A stretch of DNA of 64,000 nucleotides from Haliclystus octoradiatus (taxonomy: Eukaryota; Cnidaria; Staurozoa; Stauromedusae; Haliclystidae): contig OU744452.1 of NCBI GenBank assembly GCA_916610825.1, positions 3,135,543 through 3,199,542 of the forward strand, written 5' to 3'. A program made the position numbers and the translations under genes. Numbering within the stretch: the stretch's first letter is position 1; each line of letters starts with the position of its first letter. The notes under the pieces were generated by a model that saw only the letters and a program-made list of their open reading frames with translations, was not told where the DNA came from and ran no database searches. This document shows positions 13,701 through 27,579 of the stretch, one piece after another.

Positions 13701-16700
13701 ACTCCCATCATTGTTTCTGGTCATTTTGAAATCCCATGGGAGTTATGCATCATTTTGATCATTCCGAATTACCTTGGGATTAGACATTGTTTTGGTCATT
13801 TTGAACTCTTTTGTTAATTATACATCATTTTTGGTCATTTAGCACACCCTTTGGAATTAACTATTGTTTTTGGTCATTTTAAACACTGTTGGTAGTTGTT
13901 CATCATTTATGGCCATTTTGGGACTCTTTTACGAGTTATGGGTCATTTTGCAGTCTTTCAAGAATTAGGCATTACTTTTAGGAACTTGGAGCTCAATTGG
14001 GAGTTAATCATCATGTTTGATCGTTTTGAACTTCCATGGGACATAGGCATTGTTTTTCGTCATTTTGCACAATCTTGGAAATTAGACATTGTTTTTATTC
14101 CTTTTGAACTCTCTTGGTAGTTATGCGTCATTTTGATCGTTTTGAATTACCTTGGGATTAGACATTGTTTTGGTCATTTTGAACTCTTTTGTTAATTATA
14201 CATCATTTTTGGTCATTTAGCACACCCTTTGGAATTAACTATTGTTTTTGGTCATTTTAAACACTGTTGGTAGTTGTTCATCATTTATTGCCATTTTGGG
14301 ACTCTTTTATGAGTTATGGGTCATTTTGCAGTCTTTCAAAAATTAGGCATTACTTTTGGGAACTTGGAGCTCAATTGGGAGTTAATCATCATGTTTGATC
14401 GTTTTGAACTTCCATGGGACATAGGCATTGTTTTTGGTCATTTTGCACAATCTTGAAAATTAGACATTGTTTTTATTCCTTTTGAACTCTCTTGGTAGTT
14501 ATGCGTCATTTTGATCATTTTGCACTCTTTCGAGAATTAGGCATTACTGTTGGTCATGTTGAACTCCCCTGGAGTTATGCCTCATGTTTGGTCGTTTTCA
14601 ACTTTCATGGGACTCAGGCATTGTTTTTGGTTATTTTGAACTCTTTTATGAGTTATGAATCACTTTGCACTCTCTTGGGAATTGGGCATTGTTTTTTGTC
14701 ATTTTGCACATTCTTGGGAATTAGACATTGTTTTTTGTCATTTTGCACTACCTTGGGAATTAGAATATGTTTTTGGTCATCTTGCACACCTTTGGAAATT
14801 AGACATTGTTTTTGGTCATTTTGTGAACACTCTTGGTAGTTATGAATCATTTATGGTCATTTTGGACTCTTTTATGATGTTTGCGTCATTTTGATCATTT
14901 TGAACTTTTTTGAGAATTAGGCATTGCTTTTGTTCATTTTGAACTCCCATCATTGTTTTTGGTAATTTTGAACTCTCTTGGGAGTTACACAGAATTCTTG
15001 ATAATTTTGAACTTCCATGGGACTCACGCATTGCTTTTGGTCATTTCAAACACTTTTATGAGTTATGCATCATTTGCACTCTCTAGGGAATTAGGCACAG
15101 GATTGGTGATTTTGCACTCCCTCAGGATTTAGGCATTGTTTTTGGTCATTTTGCTCATTCTTGGGAATTAGACATTGTTTTTTGTCATTTTGCACTACAT
15201 TGGAAATTAGAATATGTTTTTGATCATTTTGCACAGTCTTGGTAATTAGACATTGTTTTATGTCATTTTGCACTACCTTGGGAATAAAAATATGTTTTTG
15301 GTCATTTTGCACACCTTTGGAAATTAGACATTGTTCCTGGTCATTTTGAACTACCTTGGAAGTTAGGCATCATGTTTGGTCATTTTGAACTCCCTTTGGA
15401 GTTATGCATCATGTTTGGTCGTTTTGATCTTCCATGCATCTTAGGCATTGTTTTTGGTCCTTTTGAACACTTTTATGAGTTATGCATCATTTTGCACTCT
15501 CTAGAAAATTAGGCATGGTTTTTTGTCATTTTGCACACCCTTGAAAATTATGCATTTATTTAGTCATTTTGAACTACCATCATTGTTTTTGGTAATTTTT
15601 ACCTCCCATTGGAGTGATGCATCATTTTGGTCATTTTGAACAGCCTTGGGAATTATCTATTGCTTTTTGTTATTTTGAACTCCCATCATTGTTTTTGATA
15701 ATTTTGAACTTCCATGGGACTCAGGCATTGTTTTTGGTCATTTTAAACATTCTTGGGAATTAGACATTGTTTTTTGTCATTTTGCTGTAAATTGGGAGCT
15801 AGAATATGTTTTTGATCATTTTTCATACCTTTGGGAATTAGACATTGTTAAAGATCATTTTAAATTCCCACAGGAGTTATGCATCAATTTCGTCATTTTG
15901 GGACTCTTTTATGAGTTATGCGTAATTTTGATCATTTTGCACTCTTTCGAGAATTAAGCATTATTTTTGGTCATTTTGAACTCCTTTGGGAGTTATCTAT
16001 TGTTTTTGGTCAAATTAAGCTCTCTTCGGAGTTATGTATCATTCTTGGTCATTTTGCACTCCCTTGGGAATTAGGCATTGCTTTTTGTTATTTTGAACTC
16101 CCATCATTGTTTCTGGTCATTTGAAAATCCCATGGGAGTTATGCATCATTTTGATCATTTTGAATTACCTTGGGATTAGACATTGTTTTGGTCATTTTGA
16201 ACTCTTTTGTTAATTATACATCATTTTTGATCATTTAGCACACCCTTCGGAATTAACTATTGTTTTTGATCATTTTAAACACTGTTGGTAGTTGTTCATC
16301 ATTTATGGCCATTGTGGGACTCTTTTATGAGTTATGGGTCATTTTGCAGTCTTTCAACAATTAGGCATTACTTTTGGGAACTTGGAACTCAATTGGGAGT
16401 TAATCATTCTGTTTGGTCGTTCTGAACTTCCATGGGACATAGGCATTGTTTTTGGTAATTTTGCACAATCTTGGAAATTAGACATTGTTTTTATTCATTT
16501 TGAACTCTCTTGGTAGTTATGTATCATTTTTGGTCACTTTGGACTTTCTTATGAGTTATGCGTCATTTTGTTCATTTTGCACTCTTTCGAGAATTAGGCA
16601 TTACTGTTGGTCATGTTGAACTCCCCTGGAGTTATGCCTCATGTTTGGTCGTTTTGACCTTCCATGGGACTCAGGCATTGTTTTTTGTCATTTTGAACTC

Positions 16701-17580
16701 TTTTATGAGTTATGCATCACTTTGCACTCTCTTGGGAATTGGGCATTGTTTTTTGTCATTTTGCACATTCTTGGGAATTAGACATTGTTTTTTGTCATTT
16801 TGCACTACCTTGGGAATTAGAATATGTTTTTGGTCATCTTGCACACCTTTGGAAATTAGACATTGTTTTTGGTCATTTTGTGAACACTCTTGGTAGTTAT
16901 GAATCATTTATGGTCATTTTGGGACTCTTTTATGATGTTTGCGTCATTTTGATCATTTTGAACTTTTTCGAGAATTAGGCATTGCTTTTGTTCATTTTGA
17001 ACTCCCATCATTGTTTTTGGTAATTTTGAACTCTCTTGGGAGTTACGCAGAATTCTTGATAATTTTGAACTTCCATGGGACTCACGCATTGTTTTTGGTC
17101 ATTTTAAACATTCTTGGGAATTAGACATTGTTTTTTGTCATTTTGCTGTACATTGGGAGCTAGAATATGTTTTTGATCATTTTGCATACCTTTGAGAATG
17201 AGACATTGTTAAAGATCATTTTAAATTCCCACAGGAGTTATGCATCAATTTCGTCATGTTGGGACTCTTTCATGAGTTATGCGTAATTTTGATCATTTTG
17301 CACACTTTCGAGACTTATGCATCATGTTTGGTCATTTTGAACTCCTTTGGGAGTTATCTATTGTTTTTGGTCAAATTAAGCTCTCTTCGGAGTTATGTAT
17401 CATTCTTGGTCATTTTGCACTCCCTTGGGAATTAGGCATTGCTTTTTGTTATTTTGAACTCCCATCATTGTTTCTGGTCATTTTGAAATCCCATGGGAGT
17501 TATGCATCATTTTGATCATTCCGAATTACCTTGGGATTAGACATTGTTTTGGTCATTTTGAACTCTTTTGTTAATTATAC
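10010..17580. repeat. 3757-bp tandem repeat, two copies
   Basis: Copies run about 10010-13766 and 13767-17523, and the match to the start of the unit continues to about 17580. Landmarks at 10139, 10735, 11334, 12161, 12577, 12801 and 13147 recur exactly 3757 bp later. Just left of the second copy the sequence is GATCATTCCGAATTACC where the first has GATCGTTTTGAATTACC, which places the boundary. A later partial copy (17.6-19.0 kb) lacks 378 bp of the unit. Confidence 0.88.
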
Positions 17581-20319
17581 ATCATTTTTGGTTATTTAGC
17601 ACACCCTTTGGAATTAACTATTGTTTTTGGTCATTTTAAACACTGTTGGTAGTTGTTCATCATTTATTGCCATTTTGGGACTCTTTTATGAGTTATGGGT
17701 CATTTTGCAGTCTTTCAAAAATTAGGCATTACTTTTGGGAACTTGGAGCTCAATTGGGAGTTAATCATCATGTTTGATCGTTTTGAACTTCCATGGGACA
17801 TAGGCATTGTTTTTGGTCATTTTGCACAATCTTGAAAATTAGACATTGTTTTTATTCCTTTTGAACTCTCTTGGTAGTTATGCGTCATTTTGATCATTTT
17901 GCACTCTTTCGAGAATTAGGCATTACTGTTGGTCATGTTGAACTCCCCTGGAGTTATGCCTCATGTTTGGTCGTTTTCAACTTTCATGGGACTCAGGCAT
18001 TGTTTTTGGTTATTTTGAACTCTTTTATGAGTTATGAATCACTTTGCACTCTCTTGGGAATTGGGCATTGTTTTTTGTCATTTTGCACATTCTTGGGAAT
18101 TAGACATTGTTTTTTGTCATTTTGCACTACCTTGGGAATTAGAATATGTTTTTGGTCATCTTGCACACCTTTGGAAATTAGACATTGTTTTTGGTCATTT
18201 TGTGAACACTCTTGGTAGTTATGAATCATTTATGGTCATTTTTGGACTCTTTTATGATGTTTGCGTCATTTTGATCATTTTGAACTTTTTTGAGAATTAG
18301 GCATTGCTTTTGTTCATTTTGAACTCCCATCATTGTTTTTGGTAATTTTGAACTCTCTTGGGAGTTACACAGAATTCTTGATAATTTTGAACTTCCATGG
18401 GACTCACGCATTGCTTTTGGTCATTTCAAACACTTTTATGAGTTATGCATCATTTGCACTCTCTAGGGAATTAGGCACAGGATTGGTGATTTTGCACTCC
18501 CTCAGGATTTAGGCATTGTTTTTGGTCATTTTGCTCATTCTTGGGAATTAGACATTGTTTTTTGTCATTTTGCACTACATTGGAAATTAGAATATGTTTT
18601 TGATCATTTTGCACAGTCTTGGTAATTAGACATTGTTTTATGTCATTTTGCACTACCTTTGGAATAAAAATATGTTTTTGGTCATTTTGCACACCTTTGG
18701 AAATTAGACATTGTTCCTGGTCATTTTGAACTACCTTGGAAGTTAAGCATCATGTTTGGTCATTTTGAACTCCCTTTGGAGTTATGCATCATGTTTGGTC
18801 GTTTTGATCTTCCATGCATCTTAGGCATTGTTTTTGGTCCTTTTGAACACTTTTATGAGTTATGCATCATTTTGCACTCTCTAGAAAATTAGGCATGGTT
18901 TTTTGTCATTTTGCACACCCTTGAAAATTATGCATTTATTTAGTCATTTTGAACTACCATCATTGTTTTTGGTAATTTTTACCTCCCATTGGAGTGATGC
19001 ATCATTTTGGTCATTTTGAACAGCCTTGGGAATTATCTATTGCTTTTTGTTATTTTGAACTCCCATCATTGTTTTTGATAATTTTGAACTTCCATGGGAC
19101 TCACGCATTGTTTTTGGTCATTTTAAACATTCTTGGGAATTAGACATTGTTTTTTGTCATTTTGCTGTACATTGGGAGCTAGAATATGTTTTTGATCATT
19201 TTGCATACCTTTGGGAATGAGACATTGTTAAAGATCATTTTAAATTCCCACAGGAGTTATGCATCAATTTCGTCATTTTGGGACTCTTTCATGAGTTATG
19301 CGTAATTTTGATCATTTTGCACACTTTCGAGACTTATGCATCATGTTTGGTCATTTTGAACTCCTTTGGGAGTTATCTATTGTTTTTGGTCAAATTAAGC
19401 TCTCTTCGGAGTTATGTATCATTCTTGGTCATTTTGCACTCCCTTGGGAATTAGGCATTGCTTTTTGTTATTTTGAACTCCCATCATTGTTTCTGGTCAT
19501 TTTGAAATCCCATGGGAGTTATGCATCATTTTGATCATTCCGAATTACCTTGGGATTAGACATTGTTTTGGTCATTTTGAACTCTTTTGTTAATTATACA
19601 TCATTTTTGGTTATTTAGCACACCCTTTGGAATTAACTATTGTTTTTGGTCATTTTAAACACTGTTGGTAGTTGTTCATCATTTATTGCCATTTTGGGAC
19701 TCTTTTATGAGTTATGGGTCATTTTGCAGTCTTTCAAAAATTAGGCATTACTTTTGGGAACTTGGAGCTCAATTGGGAGTTAATCATCATGTTTGATCGT
19801 TTTGAACTTCCATGGGACATAGGCATTGTTTTTGGTCATTTTGCACAATCTTGAAAATTAGACATTGTTTTTATTCCTTTTGAACTCTCTTGGTAGTTAT
19901 GCGTCATTTTGATCATTTTGCACTCTTTCGAGAATTAGGCATTACTGTTGGTCATGTTGAACTCCCCTGGAGTTATGCCTCATGTTTGGTCGTTTTCAAC
20001 TTTCATGGGACTCAGGCATTGTTTTTGGTTATTTTGAACTCTTTTATGAGTTATGAATCACTTTGCACTCTCTTGGGAATTGGGCATTGTTTTTTGTCAT
20101 TTTGCACATTCTTGGGAATTAGACATTGTTTTTTGTCATTTTGCACTACCTTGGGAATTAGAATATGTTTTTGGTCATCTTGCACACCTTTGGAAATTAG
20201 ACATTGTTTTTGGTCATTTTGTGAACACTCTTGGTAGTTATGAATCATTTATGGTCATTTTTGGACTCTTTTATGATGTTTGCGTCATTTTGATCATTTT
20301 GAACTTTTTTGAGAATTAG
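17060..20319. repeat. 2019-bp tandem repeat, one full and one partial copy
   Basis: Sequence from about 17060 recurs from about 19079 at an offset of 2019 bp: 17279/19298, 17871/19890 and 18032/20051. The match stops at about 20319, where GAGAATTAGGAATTGC replaces GAGAATTAGGCATTGC. The stretch 18.3-19.08 kb matches about 14.9-15.7 kb instead. Both copies share the extra T in GTCATTTTTGGACTC near 18241 and 20260. Confidence 0.82.
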
Positions 20320-20860
20320 GAATTGCTTTTGTTCATTTTGAACTCCCTTGGAAGTTATGCATCATGATTGGTCATTTTAAACTCCCTTGGGAGTTATGCA
20401 TTGTTTTTGGTCATTTTGAACTCTTTTATAAGTTATGCATCATTTTGCACTCTATAGAGAATTAGGCATGGTTTTTGGTCATTTTGCACACCCTTGAAAA
20501 TTAGGCATTTGTTTAGGTCTATTTGAACTCCAATCATTGTTTTTGGTCATTTTGCACAATCTTGGAAATTAGACATTGTTTTTATTCCTTTTGAACTCTC
20601 TTGGTAGTAATGCGTCATTTTGATCATTTTGCACTCTTTCGAGAATTAGGCATTACTGTTGGTCATGTTGAACTCCCCTGGAGTTATGCCTCATGTTTGG
20701 TCGTTTTCAACTTTCATGGGACTCAGGCATTGTTTTTGGTCATTTTGAACTCTTTTATGAATTATGAATCACTTTGCACTCTCTTGGGAATTGGGCATTG
20801 TTTTTTGTCATTTTGCACATTCTTGGGAATTAGACATTGTTTTTTGTCATTTTGCACTAC

Positions 20861-23800
20861 CTTGGGAATTAGACATTGTTTTTGGTCATTTTGTGAACAC
20901 TCTTGGTAGTTATGAATCATTTATGGTCATTTTGGGACTCTTTTATGATGTTTGCGTCATTTTGATCATTTTGAACTTTTTTGAGAATTAGGCATTGCTT
21001 TTGTTCATTTTGAACTCCCATCATTGTTTTTGGTAATTTTGAACTCTCTTGGGAGTTACGCAGAATTCTTGATAATTTTGAACTTCCATGGGACTCACGC
21101 ATTGCTTTTGGTCATTTTAAACACTTTTATGAGTTATGCATCATTTGCACTCTCTAGGGAATTAGGCACAGGATTGGTGATTTTGCACTCACTTAGGATT
21201 TAGGCATTGTTTTTGGTCATTTTGCACATTCTTGGGAATTAGACATTGTTTTATGTCATTTTGCACTACCTTGGGAATAAAAATATGTTTTTGGTCATTT
21301 TGCTTACCTTTGGAAATTAGACATTGTTCCTGGTCATTTTGAACTCCCTTGGAAGTTAAGCATCATGTTTGGTCATTTTGAACTCCCTTTGGAGTTATGC
21401 ATCATGTTTGGTCGTTTTGATCTTCCATGCATCTTAGGCATTGTTTTTGGTCCTTTTGAACTCTTTTATGAGTAATGCATCATTTTGCACTCTCTAGAAA
21501 ATTAGGCATGGCTTTTTGTCATTTTGCAAACCCTTGAAAATTATGCATTTATTTAGTCATTTTGAACTCCCATCATTGTTTTTGGTAATTTTTACCTCCC
21601 ATTGGAGTGATGCATCATTTTGGTCATTTTGAACTCCTTTGGGAGTTATCTATTGTTTTTGGTCAAATTAAGCTCTCTTCGGAGTTATGTATCATTCTTG
21701 GTCATTTTACACTCCCTTGGGAATTAGGCATTGCTTTTTGTTATTTTGAACTCCCATCATTGTTTCTGGTCATTTTAAAATCCCATGGGAGTTATGCATC
21801 ATTTTGATCGTTTTGAATTACCTTGGGATTAGACATTGTTTTGGTCATTTTGAACTCTTTTGTTAATTATACATCATTTTTGGTCATTTAGCACACCCTT
21901 TGGAATTAACTATTGTTTTTGGTCATTTTAAACACTGTTGGTAGTTGTTCATCATTTATGGCCATTTTGGGACTCTTTTACGAGTTATGGGTCATTTTGC
22001 AGTCTTTCAAGAATTAGGCATTACTTTTAGGAACTTGGAGCTCAATTGGGAGTTAATCATCATGTTTGATCGTTTTGAACTTCCATGGGACATAGGCATT
22101 GTTTTTCGTCATTTTGCACAATCTTGGAAATTAGACATTGTTTTTATTCCTTTTGAACTCTCTTGGTAGTTATGCGTCATTTTGATCATTTTACACTCTT
22201 TTGAGAATTAGGCATTACTGTTGGTCATGTTGAACTCCCCTGGAGTTATGCCTCATGTTTGGTCGTTTTAAACTTTCATGGGACTCAAGCATTGTTTTTG
22301 GTCATTTTGAACTCTTTTATGAGTTATGAATCACTTTGCACTTTCTTGGGAATTGGGCATTGTTTTTTGTCATTTTGCACATTCTTGGGAATTAGACATT
22401 GTTTTTTGTCATTTTGCACTACCTTGGGAATTAGAATATGTTTTTGGTCATCTTGCACACCTTTGGAAATTAGACAATGTTTTTGGTCATTTTGTGAACA
22501 CTCTTGGTAGTTATGAATCATTTATGGTCATTTTGGGACTCTTTTATGATGTTTGCGTCATTTTGATCATTTTGAACTTTTTTGAGAATTAGGCATTGCT
22601 TTTGTTCATTTTGAACTCCCTTGGAAGTTATGCATCATGATTGGTCATTTTGAACTCCCTTGGGAGTTATGCATTGTTTTTGATCATTTTGAACTCTTTT
22701 ATAAGTTATTCATCATTTTGCACTCTATAGAGAATTAGGCATTGTTTTTGGTCATTTTGAACTCTTTCATAAGTTATGCATCATTTTGCACTCTATAGAG
22801 AATTAGGCATGGTTTTTGGTCATTTTTCACACCCTTAAAAAATTAGGCATTCTTTTAGGTCTATTTGAACTCCAATCATTGTTTTTGGTCATTTTGCACA
22901 ATCTTTGAAATTAGACATTGTTTTTATTCCTTTTGAACTCTCTTGGTAGTAATGCGTCATTTTGATCATTTTGCACTCTTTCGAGAATTAGGCATTACTG
23001 TTGGTCATGTTGAACTCCCCTGGAGTTATGCCTCATGTTTGGTCGTTTTGAACTTTCATGGGACTCAGGCATTGTTTTTGGTCATTTTGAACTCTTTTAC
23101 CTTGGGAATTAGACATTGTTTTTGGTCATTTTGTGAACACTCTTGGTAGTTATGAATCATTTATGGTCATTTTGGGACTCTTTTATGATGTTTGCGTCAT
23201 TTTGATCATTTTGAACTTTTTTGAGAATTAGGCATTGCTTTTGTTCATTTTGAACTCCCATCATTGTTTTTGGTAATTTTGAACTCTCTTGGGAGTTACG
23301 CAGAATTCTTGATAATTTTGAACTTCCATGGGACTCACGCATTGCTTTTGGTCATTTTAAACACTTTTATGAGTTATGCATCATTTGCACTCTCTAGGGA
23401 ATTAGGCACAGGATTGGTGATTTTGCACTCACTTAGGATTTAGGCATTGTTTTTGGTCATTTTGCACATTCTTGGGAATTAGACATTGTTTTATGTCATT
23501 TTGCACTACCTTGGGAATAAAAATATGTTTTTGGTCATTTTGCTTACCTTTGGAAATTAGACATTGTTCCTGGTCATTTTGAACTCCCTTGGAAGTTAAG
23601 CATCATGTTTGGTCATTTTGAACTCCCTTTGGAGTTATGCATCATGTTTGGTCGTTTTGATCTTCCATGCATCTTAGGCATTGTTTTTGGTCCTTTTGAA
23701 CTCTTTTATGAGTAATGCATCATTTTGCACTCTCTAGAAAATTAGGCATGGCTTTTTGTCATTTTGCAAACCCTTGAAAATTATGCATTTATTTAGTCAT

Positions 23801-26800
23801 TTTGAACTCCCATCATTGTTTTTGGTAATTTTTACCTCCCATTGGAGTGATGCATCATTTTGGTCATTTTGAACTCCTTTGGGAGTTATCTATTGTTTTT
23901 GGTCAAATTAAGCTCTCTTCGGAGTTATGTATCATTCTTGGTCATTTTACACTCCCTTGGGAATTAGGCATTGCTTTTTGTTATTTTGAACTCCCATCAT
24001 TGTTTCTGGTCATTTTAAAATCCCATGGGAGTTATGCATCATTTTGATCGTTTTGAATTACCTTGGGATTAGACATTGTTTTGGTCATTTTGAACTCTTT
24101 TGTTAATTATACATCATTTTTGGTCATTTAGCACACCCTTTGGAATTAACTATTGTTTTTGGTCATTTTAAACACTGTTGGTAGTTGTTCATCATTTATG
24201 GCCATTTTGGGACTCTTTTACGAGTTATGGGTCATTTTGCAGTCTTTCAAGAATTAGGCATTACTTTTAGGAACTTGGAGCTCAATTGGGAGTTAATCAT
24301 CATGTTTGATCGTTTTGAACTTCCATGGGACATAGGCATTGTTTTTCGTCATTTTGCACAATCTTGGAAATTAGACATTGTTTTTATTCCTTTTGAACTC
24401 TCTTGGTAGTTATGCGTCATTTTGATCATTTTACACTCTTTTGAGAATTAGGCATTACTGTTGGTCATGTTGAACTCCCCTGGAGTTATGCCTCATGTTT
24501 GGTCGTTTTAAACTTTCATGGGACTCAAGCATTGTTTTTGGTCATTTTGAACTCTTTTATGAGTTATGAATCACTTTGCACTTTCTTGGGAATTGGGCAT
24601 TGTTTTTTGTCATTTTGCACATTCTTGGGAATTAGACATTGTTTTTTGTCATTTTGCACTACCTTGGGAATTAGAATATGTTTTTGGTCATCTTGCACAC
24701 CTTTGGAAATTAGACAATGTTTTTGGTCATTTTGTGAACACTCTTGGTAGTTATGAATCATTTATGGTCATTTTGGGACTCTTTTATGATGTTTGCGTCA
24801 TTTTGATCATTTTGAACTTTTTTGAGAATTAGGCATTGCTTTTGTTCATTTTGAACTCCCTTGGAAGTTATGCATCATGATTGGTCATTTTGAACTCCCT
24901 TGGGAGTTATGCATTGTTTTTGATCATTTTGAACTCTTTTATAAGTTATTCATCATTTTGCACTCTATAGAGAATTAGGCATTGTTTTTGGTCATTTTGA
25001 ACTCTTTCATAAGTTATGCATCATTTTGCACTCTATAGAGAATTAGGCATGGTTTTTGGTCATTTTTCACACCCTTAAAAAATTAGGCATTCTTTTAGGT
25101 CTATTTGAACTCCAATCATTGTTTTTGGTCATTTTGCACAATCTTTGAAATTAGACATTGTTTTTATTCCTTTTGAACTCTCTTGGTAGTAATGCGTCAT
25201 TTTGATCATTTTGCACTCTTTCGAGAATTAGGCATTACTGTTGGTCATGTTGAACTCCCCTGGAGTTATGCCTCATGTTTGGTCGTTTTGAACTTTCATG
25301 GGACTCAGGCATTGTTTTTGGTCATTTTGAACTCTTTTACCTTGGGAATTAGACATTGTTTTTGGTCATTTTGTGAACACTCTTGGTAGTTATGAATCAT
25401 TTATGGTCATTTTGGGACTCTTTTATGATGTTTGCGTCATTTTGATCATTTTGAACTTTTTTGAGAATTAGGCATTGCTTTTGTTCATTTTGAACTCCCA
25501 TCATTGTTTTTGGTAATTTTGAACTCTCTTGGGAGTTACGCAGAATTCTTGATAATTTTGAACTTCCATGGGACTCACGCATTGCTTTTGGTCATTTTAA
25601 ACACTTTTATGAGTTATGCATCATTTGCACTCTCTAGGGAATTAGGCACAGGATTGGTGATTTTGCACTCACTTAGGATTTAGGCATTGTTTTTGGTCAT
25701 TTTGCACATTCTTGGGAATTAGACATTGTTTTATGTCATTTTGCACTACCTTGGGAATAAAAATATGTTTTTGGTCATTTTGCTTACCTTTGGAAATTAG
25801 ACATTGTTCCTGGTCATTTTGAACTCCCTTGGAAGTTAAGCATCATGTTTGGTCATTTTGAACTCCCTTTGGAGTTATGCATCATGTTTGGTCGTTTTGA
25901 TCTTCCATGCATCTTAGGCATTGTTTTTGGTCCTTTTGAACTCTTTTATGAGTAATGCATCATTTTGCACTCTCTAGAAAATTAGGCATGGCTTTTTGTC
26001 ATTTTGCAAACCCTTGAAAATTATGCATTTATTTAGTCATTTTGAACTCCCATCATTGTTTTTGGTAATTTTTACCTCCCATTGGAGTGATGCATCATTT
26101 TGGTCATTTTGAACTCCTTTGGGAGTTATCTATTGTTTTTGGTCAAATTAAGCTCTCTTCGGAGTTATGTATCATTCTTGGTCATTTTACACTCCCTTGG
26201 GAATTAGGCATTGCTTTTTGTTATTTTGAACTCCCATCATTGTTTCTGGTCATTTTAAAATCCCATGGGAGTTATGCATCATTTTGATCGTTTTGAATTA
26301 CCTTGGGATTAGACATTGTTTTGGTCATTTTGAACTCTTTTGTTAATTATACATCATTTTTGGTCATTTAGCACACCCTTTGGAATTAACTATTGTTTTT
26401 GGTCATTTTAAACACTGTTGGTAGTTGTTCATCATTTATGGCCATTTTGGGACTCTTTTACGAGTTATGGGTCATTTTGCAGTCTTTCAAGAATTAGGCA
26501 TTACTTTTAGGAACTTGGAGCTCAATTGGGAGTTAATCATCATGTTTGATCGTTTTGAACTTCCATGGGACATAGGCATTGTTTTTCGTCATTTTGCACA
26601 ATCTTGGAAATTAGACATTGTTTTTATTCCTTTTGAACTCTCTTGGTAGTTATGCGTCATTTTGATCATTTTACACTCTTTTGAGAATTAGGCATTACTG
26701 TTGGTCATGTTGAACTCCCCTGGAGTTATGCCTCATGTTTGGTCGTTTTAAACTTTCATGGGACTCAAGCATTGTTTTTGGTCATTTTGAACTCTTTTAT

Positions 26801-27579
26801 GAGTTATGAATCACTTTGCACTTTCTTGGGAATTGGGCATTGTTTTTTGTCATTTTGCACATTCTTGGGAATTAGACATTGTTTTTTGTCATTTTGCACT
26901 ACCTTGGGAATTAGAATATGTTTTTGGTCATCTTGCACACCTTTGGAAATTAGACAATGTTTTTGGTCATTTTGTGAACACTCTTGGTAGTTATGAATCA
27001 TTTATGGTCATTTTGGGACTCTTTTATGATGTTTGCGTCATTTTGATCATTTTGAACTTTTTTGAGAATTAGGCATTGCTTTTGTTCATTTTGAACTCCC
27101 TTGGAAGTTATGCATCATGATTGGTCATTTTGAACTCCCTTGGGAGTTATGCATTGTTTTTGATCATTTTGAACTCTTTTATAAGTTATTCATCATTTTG
27201 CACTCTATAGAGAATTAGGCATTGTTTTTGGTCATTTTGAACTCTTTCATAAGTTATGCATCATTTTGCACTCTATAGAGAATTAGGCATGGTTTTTGGT
27301 CATTTTTCACACCCTTAAAAAATTAGGCATTCTTTTAGGTCTATTTGAACTCCAATCATTGTTTTTGGTCATTTTGCACAATCTTTGAAATTAGACATTG
27401 TTTTTATTCCTTTTGAACTCTCTTGGTAGTAATGCGTCATTTTGATCATTTTGCACTCTTTCGAGAATTAGGCATTACTGTTGGTCATGTTGAACTCCCC
27501 TGGAGTTATGCCTCATGTTTGGTCGTTTTGAACTTTCATGGGACTCAGGCATTGTTTTTGGTCATTTTGAACTCTTTTA
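20861..27579. repeat. 2240-bp tandem repeat, three copies
   Basis: Copies run 20861-23100, 23101-25340 and 25341-27579. Every landmark I compared is displaced by exactly 2240 bp: 21607/23847/26087, 21945/24185/26425, 22259/24499/26739 and 22943/25183/27423. I saw no base difference in the stretches compared. The junction CTCTTTTACCTTGGG at 23100 and 25340 forms a 44-bp monomer found nowhere else in what I read. The third copy ends instead in the normal CTCTTTTATGAGTTATG context. Three copies with two junctions indicate a recent local amplification. Confidence 0.92.
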
